From Bacilli bacterium (GTDB taxonomy: Bacteria; Bacillota_I; Bacilli_A; RF39; UBA660): 13,140 bases of DNA. Below are positions 7,132 through 13,140 of the stretch, one piece after another. The notes under the pieces are model-generated. The model worked only from the letters and a program-made list of their open reading frames with translations. It made no database searches and was not told the DNA's origin. Numbering within the stretch: position 1 is the stretch's first letter; each line of letters opens with the position of its first letter. The position numbers and the translations under genes were made by a program. The stretch covers positions 1 through 13,140 of the forward strand of contig CAAENH010000039.1 in assembly GCA_900757295.1 (NCBI GenBank), given 5' to 3'.

Positions 7132-7194
7132 GTGATATTTAATTTAAATAACAATATTTTATTACTACTACTACAATTACAATTAATTAAATAA
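7132..7194 (+). other. Possible 20-codon Leu-rich peptide ORF or small RNA
   Basis: The transcript expected from the 7069-7114 promoter would run about 110 nt to the terminator at 7213-7242. The only open frame starts at GTG 7132, preceded by AAAGGA (7122-7127), and ends at TAA 7192. It reads 20 residues, of which eight are Leu, including five in a row, and ends in Ile-Lys. There is no ATG. The GTG also forms part of an AAGGTG sequence that elsewhere in this window acts as the ribosome site itself. It could therefore be a peptide, the remains of a gene that lost its ATG, or a non-coding RNA. Confidence 0.3.
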
Positions 7195-7212
7195 AAATAA
7201 ATGAAACACACC

Positions 7213-7242
7213 AAAAAAAAATAGGCTTGAGCCTATTTTTTT
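7213..7242. terminator. Bidirectional terminator between the small unit and femAB
   Basis: A GC-rich stem ATAGGC/GCCTAT (7221-7226, 7231-7236) with a TTGA loop is flanked by eight A on the left and eight T on the right. It can stop transcription from both sides. Its right arm overlaps the TAG stop of the femAB-type gene on the minus strand. Confidence 0.88.
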
Positions 7243-8474
7243 AATGTACGATATATTTTTAATAAATGAGGTAGTATTTTATACCATACTGGTTTATTAA
7301 TTAGATCAAATTCACCTAAAAACTCGATATATTCGCCGCCAAATTTTCTTTTGAATTCATGTAATCCTGCAAGGTTTTTATAAGTTGTTTTTGGATCACC
7401 TATTGTACCAAATAAATCATAAAATTCATAGTTATTATCATAGGCATCTTTTAATGCTTCATAATAACATCTATTAACAGCTGCTGTGTGTGTTCCTAAT
7501 GAATCATTACCAATATAAAGAGTCCATGCGGCATGATTTGTATAACTACAAATTAAAGAACAGATTATTTTTCCATCTGGATATTTATTTTGATATGGAC
7601 TAAAAACTTCTAAGTCTTTTTCTAATCTTTTAATAGAATTTTTGGTATTTGCCATTCTTTTCTCAGGAATTTGATTATTTTCTATTTTTTGTTGTAATTC
7701 TTTAAGTTCAGTTTGAGTTTTTTTAATTAATTTATCAGGATATACTATAGCGTTAAAAATTTTTACATGATTATATTTTTTGAAATTATCATAGAAGCTT
7801 TGATAGTAATTTAAACTATATGCTTTAAAATCATTTTTGTTAGCATTGTTTAATATTAAATCATGAAATGTTTTAATATCATCGCTTTGTTTTATTTCTA
7901 AATCATAGTTATTACTTTTTCTAACTGTCTTCATAAATGTTTTAGAAATACTATTTTCAATAGTATCCCATGGTTGTTTTAAATTAATCCTAATTGTATA
8001 TCTTGGTTGATTACCTTCATATAACTTGTAGAATCCTTGATGTTTAAAACCAGAATTGATAAACTCATCAAATATTTTATAATTATTAGATCCATTTTCT
8101 TTTTTTGAAGCATCGTCATTAATATCTTGATACTTTATTCCAGGATCAACTTTTAAATAAATTGCATTATTATTTTTTAGATAAGTTTTTAAGTTATCCA
8201 CAAAAGTTTTAAAAAGCTCCTCATTTTCATAATCAATAACAAATCCTCTAGGTGCGTAATAATAGCACATATTTAAAGGAGTCTTTTTCTTTAATAGTAA
8301 AGCAGCAGCTACTATTTTATTATTATCATCTTTTAAACCTACATAACAAGGTATTTGATTACGTGTTTCTTTTTGAGTTTGGCCCCATTCATAAGACTGT
8401 AGAAAATGAGTATTAGATTGACTATTAAAAAAATTAATATATTCTTTTTCATTTAAATTATCTATAAATTGCAT
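7233..8474 (-). CDS. FemAB-type peptidoglycan bridge aminoacyltransferase
   Basis: A 413-residue cytoplasmic enzyme of the FemX/FemA/FemB/MurM type. The family transfers an amino acid from aminoacyl-tRNA to the side chain of the lipid-linked peptidoglycan precursor. Two GNAT-like domains are present. The first contains SYEWGQ (about 27-32) and YYYAPRGFVIDY (about 71-82). The second ends in the diagnostic YDLFGTIGD...LAGLHEFKRKFGG segment (about 352-380). Inserted in the second domain is a charged helical hairpin (about 247-291), matching the coiled-coil arm of FemA. Length is normal. ATG 8474 is chosen because the in-frame ATG at 8486 is part of its ribosome site (GGAGGA, 8479-8484). Divergent from the serine hydrolase gene. 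No convincing -35 was found. The amino acid transferred cannot be predicted. Confidence 0.93.
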   Translation of the reverse strand: MQFIDNLNEKEYINFFNSQSNTHFLQSYEWGQTQKETRNQIPCYVGLKDDNNKIVAAALLLKKKTPLNMCYYYAPRGFVIDYENEELFKTFVDNLKTYLKNNNAIYLKVDPGIKYQDINDDASKKENGSNNYKIFDEFINSGFKHQGFYKLYEGNQPRYTIRINLKQPWDTIENSISKTFMKTVRKSNNYDLEIKQSDDIKTFHDLILNNANKNDFKAYSLNYYQSFYDNFKKYNHVKIFNAIVYPDKLIKKTQTELKELQQKIENNQIPEKRMANTKNSIKRLEKDLEVFSPYQNKYPDGKIICSLICSYTNHAAWTLYIGNDSLGTHTAAVNRCYYEALKDAYDNNYEFYDLFGTIGDPKTTYKNLAGLHEFKRKFGGEYIEFLGEFDLINKPVWYKILPHLLKIYRTLKK

Positions 8475-8540
8475 AAATTCCTCCATATTGAGTTTCCTTA
8501 TTTATTTTATCTTACTATTTGAAAAAAAGAAATATAAATC

Positions 8541-8569
8541 TTTCATTTTAATACTAAATTTGGTATAAT
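8541..8569 (+). promoter_or_regulatory. Extended -10 promoter of the class A-like hydrolase
   Basis: TGG-TATAAT (TGn extension at 8561-8563, perfect -10 at 8564-8569) has a poor -35 candidate, TTTCAT (8541-8546), 17 bp upstream. The ribosome site AGGTGG is at 8579-8584. The leader is short. Confidence 0.65.
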
Positions 8570-8589
8570 TTTTATTATAGGTGGAAAAT

Positions 8590-9606
8590 ATGAGAAAAAA
8601 AGCATTATTTATCGTTTCCATTTTAATGGTTATGGATTTATTATTAATTATTATTAAAGTAAGTGATAATAGTTATGCATTAAAAGATGATAATAACGAA
8701 AAAAGTACTACTAAAGAGATTGCTAAAAAAGAGTATGAAGTAAAAACTGCTGAGGAAGTAGATAATAACAAAACTGATAATGTAGATATGGTTTCTTTAG
8801 ATATTCCTAATGATGCTGTTTCGGTAGTTAATTCAGAATATAAGATTCCTGATAATTTGTTAAGTGATTTAAATAATACAATAGCATCATATGGAAGTGG
8901 ATCTTCATTTTTAGTTGTTAATTTAAATAATGGTATGAGTTTTGGTTATAACATAGATAATGCTTATGCTTCTGGTAGCACAATAAAAGCAACATATGCC
9001 TTATATGTTTATAAGCTTATAGCAGCAAAAAAAGCTTCTTTAGACGATACTATGTCTTATCAAGCAAAATATTATAATAAAGGAACTGGATTAATTAAAA
9101 ATAGTGCTTATGGAACTGTATATTCTGTAAAAGACTTACTTTATAATATGATCCATGAAAGCGATAATGTTGCATATTTAATGTTATTAGATAAATATAA
9201 GTGGGATGGCTTTAATGATATGCTAGATGATATGGGAGCTGTAGAGCTACATCTTAGTAATACTTCAAGATGGGGCAAGTTAAGTTGCCGTAGTTCAGCT
9301 ATTATTTGGCAAGAAATATATCGTTTTAGTAAAACTTCTCAAGAAGGTGCAGAATTATTTGATTTGTTTTTAAACGCTAAATATAATTATTTTAAAGAGA
9401 TTCTTCCTGATGTTAGTAGTGCTAGTAAATCTGGATTTACTGAAATGGTAGTTCATGATACGGGAATTGTAATGGATGAAAAAAATCCTTATATTATAAT
9501 TATATTATCTAATACTGGTGGAAGTATGAATAATGCCTATGCTCACGTAAAAAATATGTTTTCAAAAATAGCTCCAATAATGCAAGATTATAATAATTAT
9601 CAATAA
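8590..9606 (+). CDS. Exported class A beta-lactamase-fold serine hydrolase
   Basis: A 338-residue penicillin-recognising-fold protein. The N-terminus is a hydrophobic segment (about 5-22) ending near S-Y-A (28-30), either a signal peptide or a membrane anchor, followed by an acidic/Lys linker to about residue 85. The catalytic domain shows SxxK as Ser130-Thr-Ile-Lys133, SDN (191-193) and K-S-G (280-282) in the KTG position. The segment where class A enzymes carry the Glu of the omega loop reads R-W-G-K-L-S-C-R with no ExxLN, so efficient beta-lactam hydrolysis is doubtful. A peptidoglycan D,D-peptidase or related wall hydrolase is more likely. ATG 8590 is preferred over GTG 8581, which lies inside the AGGTGG ribosome site. 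Divergent from the femAB-type gene, supporting a cell-wall role. It is followed by its own terminator. Confidence 0.85.
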   Translation: MRKKALFIVSILMVMDLLLIIIKVSDNSYALKDDNNEKSTTKEIAKKEYEVKTAEEVDNNKTDNVDMVSLDIPNDAVSVVNSEYKIPDNLLSDLNNTIASYGSGSSFLVVNLNNGMSFGYNIDNAYASGSTIKATYALYVYKLIAAKKASLDDTMSYQAKYYNKGTGLIKNSAYGTVYSVKDLLYNMIHESDNVAYLMLLDKYKWDGFNDMLDDMGAVELHLSNTSRWGKLSCRSSAIIWQEIYRFSKTSQEGAELFDLFLNAKYNYFKEILPDVSSASKSGFTEMVVHDTGIVMDEKNPYIIIILSNTGGSMNNAYAHVKNMFSKIAPIMQDYNNYQ

Positions 9607-9627
9607 CACTTTGTGTTATTTTTTTTT
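9602..9627 (+). terminator. Terminator of the class A-like hydrolase
   Basis: An 8-bp stem (AATAACAC 9602-9609 with 9613-9620) has a TTT loop and is followed by a long T-run to 9627. The left arm includes the TAA stop. Confidence 0.85.
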
Positions 9628-9643
9628 AGTCGTTAAAGCAAAT

Positions 9644-9670
9644 AAAAAAACAAGAATTTTCATTCTTGTT
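9644..9670 (-). terminator. Terminator of the second SipW-type gene
   Basis: On the minus strand a 9-bp stem (9662-9670 with 9649-9657) closes a GAAA tetraloop and runs into seven U (complement of the A-run 9644-9650). It overlaps the stop codon of the gene ending at 9669. It faces the hydrolase terminator, so this gap is a convergent stop zone. Confidence 0.88.
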
Positions 9671-10313
9671 ATTGAGCATTTGGTTTTTCACTGGTACCAG
9701 ATTTATTTGCATCGTTGTAATAAGTTTCACCATTATCACCTGTGAAAACTTCAATTTTACCAGTAAATGATTTACCCTGGTTACTATTTTGATCAATACC
9801 AGTTTCTTTAAATTTTACTGTTAAAGTGTATTCATGGATACTTGCTCCACTAACGATGCCTGAACCAATAATTGTGCCAGAAGTTGTAGGAACTTCTTTA
9901 TTAGTTATGTCATCAATCAATTTTGGCTGTTCTCCATTTTCTACAGATCCAGTTGATTGATCTGTTCCTTTTAAACTATAAACTAAGTCAGAAGATGGAT
10001 CAAAATCATTAGTAACATTAACCCATTTTAATGTATAATGCACACTTGTTGTAGCATCTTGATCTAAAGCTATAGTAAATTTAACTTCATTACTAGTAGC
10101 ACCAGGATAAGCATTTTCTAATTTTAATTCTGTACCATTAGTATAAGTTATAGTTCCTAAAGATGCTGTATTAACAATAACAGAACTAGCAGTATCATTT
10201 CCTGATACTTTAGCTGTAAAATATGCAAATGTTGCTCCTACCATAACAACTAAAAATGTAGCACTTAAAATAATAGTTAAAATAACTGTATTACTTTTTT
10301 GTTTTTCTTTCAC
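9669..10313 (-). CDS. SipW-type (TasA/CalY-like) exported surface protein, copy 1
   Basis: A 214-residue secreted protein. A Lys-rich start and hydrophobic segment (about 9-30) run into VGATFAYFTA (about 25-34), the pattern of signal peptides cut by the specialised peptidase SipW. The rest is Thr/Ser/Asn-rich and beta-strand-like, as in TasA/camelysin fibre proteins, with A-Y-P-G-A-T and K-S-F-T-G-K-I-E-V segments. The C-terminus is polar with no LPxTG, so covalent wall anchoring is not indicated. It begins with GTG (10311-10313) after a strong AAAGGAGGT (10323-10331). Paralogue of the gene at 10402-11016, over half identical by eye and in exact register for the first 70 residues. It carries a ten-residue longer variable region. 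No SipW gene is in the window; assembly into fibres is inference. Confidence 0.8.
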   Translation of the reverse strand: MKEKQKSNTVILTIILSATFLVVMVGATFAYFTAKVSGNDTASSVIVNTASLGTITYTNGTELKLENAYPGATSNEVKFTIALDQDATTSVHYTLKWVNVTNDFDPSSDLVYSLKGTDQSTGSVENGEQPKLIDDITNKEVPTTSGTIIGSGIVSGASIHEYTLTVKFKETGIDQNSNQGKSFTGKIEVFTGDNGETYYNDANKSGTSEKPNAQ

Positions 10314-10340
10314 TTTATTTCTACCTCCTTTACTATAAAA

Positions 10341-10369
10341 ATTTTACCAAATTAATTATATTGAAGCAA
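10341..10369 (-). promoter_or_regulatory. Promoter of SipW-type copy 1
   Basis: On the minus strand, TTGCTT (10369-10364), a 17-bp spacer ending in TGG, and TAAAAT (10346-10341) give an extended -10 promoter. The spacer end, -10 region and leader (AATTTG..., TTATAGTAAAGGAGGTA) match those of copy 2. The -35 directly abuts the U-run of the copy 2 terminator, so each gene is its own transcription unit. Confidence 0.78.
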
Positions 10370-10393
10370 TAAAAAAACTTCCATTATGGAAGT
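10370..10393 (-). terminator. Terminator of SipW-type copy 2
   Basis: On the minus strand a 7-bp stem (10387-10393 with 10377-10383) has a 3-nt loop and is followed by seven U (complement of 10370-10376), just beyond the stop of the gene ending at 10402. Confidence 0.88.
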
Positions 10394-10401
10394 AATTTTT
10401 A

Positions 10402-11016
10402 TTATTGTGCTGAAGGAGCTGTAGTTGTACCGCTTTGATTAGCATCATTGTAATAATCCCCAGTAGATACTTCGATTTTACCAGTAAATGATTTACTTTG
10501 ATTAGCATTTTGATCAGAACCAGTTTCTTTAAACTTAACTGTTAAAGAATATGTGTGAGTTTCACCTGGTTTTAATACGCTAGAACCAATTAAAGTATTA
10601 GCACTAGGAGCTACTTCATTTGTTTTTGTTACTAAAGTAGTTGTAGTATTAGAAGCATCACTGTTAGCACCAGTTAATGTATAAACTAAATCTTCTTTGT
10701 TAACAAATCCATTTGTAACATTAGTCCAATTTAGTGAATAATTAACATTAGCAGTAGCACTAGTATCAGCAGCAACAGTAAATGTTTTTGTTTCACTAGT
10801 AGCACCAGGATAAGCATTGTCTAATTTAACTTCATTACCATTAGTATAAGTGATAGTACCAATTTGAGCTGTTTTTACAACAACTGAACTAGCAGTATCA
10901 TTTCCAGCAACAGATGCAGTGAAATATGCAAATGTAGCACCAACAACAGCAACTAATAATGTAGCAACGGCTATAACTGTTAAAAGTACAGTATTTCCTT
11001 TCTTAGTTTCGTTCAT
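10402..11016 (-). CDS. SipW-type (TasA/CalY-like) exported surface protein, copy 2
   Basis: A 204-residue paralogue of the downstream copy, with the same plan: basic N-terminus, hydrophobic segment (about 9-30), VVGATFAYFTA, then a beta-rich Thr/Asn/Ser domain. The shared blocks are G-N-D-T-A-S-S-V, T-I-T-Y-T-N-G, N-A-Y-P-G-A-T-S and the K-S-F-T-G-K-I-E-V end. It differs mainly in the middle loop (about residues 115-150), which is shorter, and in the tail. ATG start after AAAGGAGGT (11023-11031). The strong ribosome site and good promoter suggest high expression, as expected for a structural surface protein. TasA/CalY-type is a fold-level guess. The signal peptide type is the firmer part. Confidence 0.8.
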   Translation of the reverse strand: MNETKKGNTVLLTVIAVATLLVAVVGATFAYFTASVAGNDTASSVVVKTAQIGTITYTNGNEVKLDNAYPGATSETKTFTVAADTSATANVNYSLNWTNVTNGFVNKEDLVYTLTGANSDASNTTTTLVTKTNEVAPSANTLIGSSVLKPGETHTYSLTVKFKETGSDQNANQSKSFTGKIEVSTGDYYNDANQSGTTTAPSAQ

Positions 11017-11040
11017 CTTCTTACCTCCTTTACTATAAGA

Positions 11041-11069
11041 ATCATATCAAATTATTTTTAAGTAATCAA
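11041..11069 (-). promoter_or_regulatory. Promoter of SipW-type copy 2
   Basis: On the minus strand, TTGATT (11069-11064), a 17-bp spacer ending in TGA, and TATGAT (11046-11041) form an extended -10 promoter. It lies in the 71-bp gap after yfhO and shares its -10 surroundings and leader with the copy 1 promoter. Confidence 0.8.
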
Positions 11070-11087
11070 TAAAAATCTTTAAAATAA

Positions 11088-13140
11088 TTACTTATTTTTT
11101 ATTATATACAGAAAAAATAAAAATAAACTTGTAATACTTAGTGCAATACCAGGCATCAAACCTCTAGGAATGTAATCTATAATAATCTTATGTTTTCCTT
11201 TTGGTAAATTAATTCCTACAAAACTGTTCATGATAATAACTGGTTTTACTTTTTTATTATCAACTTTTATAATCATTCCTTTTTCATATGGAATAGATGT
11301 AAATAGTAAATCATCTTTTTCTACATTAATACTAGCTTCTAAAACATGGTTATTATTAACTTTAATATTTTTTAAATTGTTTTTATTTAAAGTGTTAGTA
11401 ATGTTAACTAATTCTTTTTCTAAACTATATTTAAGACTTGATATGTTTAAGTTTATATCATTTTCTTCTATTACGCTATTTTCAATGCGTAGTTTATCTC
11501 CTTTTTTTAAGTAGATGAAAGAATAATTTACTTTTTGTTCTTCATTATTTATATATGCTTTTGAATAATTTTTATAATATTTATATGTTGGATAGATAAA
11601 CATGTTATTTGTTGCTTTATATTCTAAAATGACACTACTCATATTATTTTTATCTATTTTTTGATAATATTTTTTATTTTTATCTAACTCTAAATTGTTT
11701 AATTTTATAGTTGGTTTTAAATTTTCATATATAATTGTGTTTTTATTTAACATGGTATTATATATATCAGTAATATTATTAAAGTAATTAGTACTATCTT
11801 TTAAATTTAGTTTTGCTAATTTTTTATCAACCATAAACCCAAGTGATAAAGTTGTATTATTTTTAAAAGAATAATTATTGTATTTTTGATAAAAAGGTAA
11901 TTCATTACTTCCTATAATATACTTTAAGTTTATTAAAGAAGTAAAGAATGGGTCAATGTTTGTTAGTTTTACATTGCTATGACTTTCAACAGATTGGCTA
12001 AAAGTGTATTCTAATGTATTCATAATGTTTTTGTTTCGTACAGAATTAAAATAGTTTACACCATTATAGTTAAATAGAAGTCCATCATTTGCACTAAAAC
12101 TATTAATATTTTCTAATCGATAAAAATCTTTATCACTATTTTTAATGCAATTTATAGTATTTTGAATTTTAGTTTTTTCAGCTATATCATATTTAATTGA
12201 AGATTTATTATTATTTTCTTTAATGCAAATAAAAGTGTTAAGAATTAGTTCTAAAAATATTAGAATCAAAATAATGATTTTACTTGTTTTATTTTGGCTT
12301 TCAATAATAAATAGATAATTTAAAATAAGTAAAATAGAGAATATAAGAATGAATATTCGATAGATATTCTTAGGAGTAGTACTAATGTAGAAAAATATAA
12401 AACTACTAATTATTAGAATAGAAAGTGCTGCAAAAATAAATATTTTTTGTTTAGTATTTATCTTTAATGTTTCTATTGAAGATAAATTTTTAAAAGCTAC
12501 ATAGATCATAAAGAAAGATAATGTAAAGGAATATCTATGTTGCCACCATATAGGCCTTTGAAAAAACTGCCAAGCAAAATCAAATAAATTAAATGAAAAA
12601 CATATTAAGTAAAATATAAATATTATTATAGTAGTCAATTTTAATTTTTTACTAAATTTTTTGTTAAAGAAAAATAATATAAAGTTAATTAATATAAATA
12701 GGGTACAAAAATTTTGCCCAAAACCATAAGCAATTTGTCTACTACTAAGATTACCAGGAGTTAAAGAATAAGGAAAATAAAGAATATTTTTATTAAATGC
12801 TAAATACTTAACGAAATCATGATCTAGATATGTAGTTGCTTTTCCTTGAATTAAAGCAAAGAATGTGGGAATAAGAATAAATGATGAAATAAGAATACTT
12901 AATATTGATGATATTACAAACATTTTTATTTTATTTCCATTATTTTTTTCTATACACTTAAATATAAAGTAAATAATACTAAATATTCCTACCATATACC
13001 CAGTGTAAAAATTAATTATGATTATAGAACTTAAACTAATCATATAAATTAGGGGTTTATTTTTATCAAAAATATTATTTATACCATATAAAACTAATGG
13101 TAATAAAATACAACTATCTATCCAAAATATATTGTAATAA
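11088..13140 (-). CDS. yfhO: YfhO family membrane protein (N-terminus outside window)
   Basis: The frame is open to the right edge; 683 residues are visible of a family usually about 850-900 long, so the start lies beyond 13140. The ATG at 13043 is internal. The visible N-terminal part has the YfhO signatures F-W-I-D-S-C-I-L-L-P-L (near 13125-13095) and NFYTGYM (just inside 13043). About ten further hydrophobic segments follow to roughly position 12230. Then come a large outside-facing beta-rich domain (about 12200-11190) and a last membrane helix ending in K-N-K. YfhO is a GT-C-like glycosyltransferase; in Bacillus subtilis it acts with CsbB to add GlcNAc to lipoteichoic acid. A polymer- or lipid-linked sugar transfer at the outer membrane face is therefore likely, though the acceptor here is unknown. 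No clear terminator follows. Confidence 0.9.
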   Translation of the reverse strand, partial: YYNIFWIDSCILLPLVLYGINNIFDKNKPLIYMISLSSIIIINFYTGYMVGIFSIIYFIFKCIEKNNGNKIKMFVISSILSILISSFILIPTFFALIQGKATTYLDHDFVKYLAFNKNILYFPYSLTPGNLSSRQIAYGFGQNFCTLFILINFILFFFNKKFSKKLKLTTIIIFIFYLICFSFNLFDFAWQFFQRPIWWQHRYSFTLSFFMIYVAFKNLSSIETLKINTKQKIFIFAALSILIISSFIFFYISTTPKNIYRIFILIFSILLILNYLFIIESQNKTSKIIILILIFLELILNTFICIKENNNKSSIKYDIAEKTKIQNTINCIKNSDKDFYRLENINSFSANDGLLFNYNGVNYFNSVRNKNIMNTLEYTFSQSVESHSNVKLTNIDPFFTSLINLKYIIGSNELPFYQKYNNYSFKNNTTLSLGFMVDKKLAKLNLKDSTNYFNNITDIYNTMLNKNTIIYENLKPTIKLNNLELDKNKKYYQKIDKNNMSSVILEYKATNNMFIYPTYKYYKNYSKAYINNEEQKVNYSFIYLKKGDKLRIENSVIEENDINLNISSLKYSLEKELVNITNTLNKNNLKNIKVNNNHVLEASINVEKDDLLFTSIPYEKGMIIKVDNKKVKPVIIMNSFVGINLPKGKHKIIIDYIPRGLMPGIALSITSLFLFFLYIIKNK

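Noticed and set aside
7132..7242. Leucine attenuator with a leader peptide
   Set aside because: The Leu run is suggestive, but the hairpin is a shared bidirectional terminator and no leucine gene follows on the plus strand.
8491..8545. Minus-strand promoter for the femAB-type gene
   Set aside because: TAAGAT and TAAAAT candidates exist but neither has a believable -35 or TG extension, so no promoter is called.
11060..11093. Hairpin AAGTAAT/ATTACTT between yfhO and SipW-type copy 2
   Set aside because: The T-run follows only on the plus strand, where no transcript is expected; on the minus strand there is no U-run, and it overlaps the copy 2 -35.
11230..11514. 94-codon plus-strand reading frame inside yfhO
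   Set aside because: It is antisense to the outer domain of a well-supported gene and has no ribosome site.

Overview
The window comes from a very AT-rich, wall-bearing member of the Bacillota. G+C is roughly a quarter by eye. Ribosome binding sites are strong AGGAGG/AAGGTG types, and promoters are often extended -10 (TGn-TATAAT). A FemAB-type peptidoglycan-branching enzyme, a YfhO-type membrane glycosyltransferase and SipW-type exported proteins point to a Gram-positive envelope. No intact gene reads TGA as a sense codon and Trp is TGG, so a Mycoplasma-type code is unlikely. The mix of genes recalls uncultured gut Bacilli such as the RF39 group; that placement is inference.

Layout, left to right. 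Positions 1-1407 hold the 3' part of an M3 oligoendopeptidase F gene, closed by a terminator. Positions 1528-2463 hold a DUF3419/BtaA-like SAM-binding protein. Positions 2517-3202 hold a uracil-DNA-glycosylase-family pseudogene with a frameshift, a 30-bp tandem duplication and an internal stop. Positions 3297-4974 hold an apparent two-gene operon: an unrecognised protein with a papain/transglutaminase-like Cys...His...Asp arrangement, then a short M3-like metalloprotein (HELFH). Positions 5034-7068 hold an OmpR-family response regulator and its overlapping histidine kinase. Positions 7069-7232 hold a short promoter-plus-terminator unit that encodes at most a 20-codon Leu-rich peptide. Positions 7233-8474 (minus) hold a FemAB aminoacyltransferase, divergent from a class A beta-lactamase-fold exported serine hydrolase at 8590-9606. 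Positions 9669-11016 (minus) hold two paralogous exported proteins with SipW-type signal peptides, each with its own promoter and terminator. Positions 11088-13140 (minus) hold a YfhO family protein running off the right edge.

How the parts may work together. The right half is an envelope region: cross-bridge synthesis, a penicillin-recognising-fold hydrolase, surface filament-like proteins and a polymer glycosyltransferase. The two-component system is the likely local regulator. Its own promoter and the one just after the kinase gene both carry TTCAC/T half-sites spaced exactly 11 bp apart, directly upstream of the -10 and without a good -35. That is the layout expected for activation by an OmpR/PhoB-type regulator. 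The most unusual items are this shared operator with its miniature transcription unit, and the unassigned Cys-protein/M3-like pair next to it. No complete new defence or mobile system can be demonstrated from the sequence.
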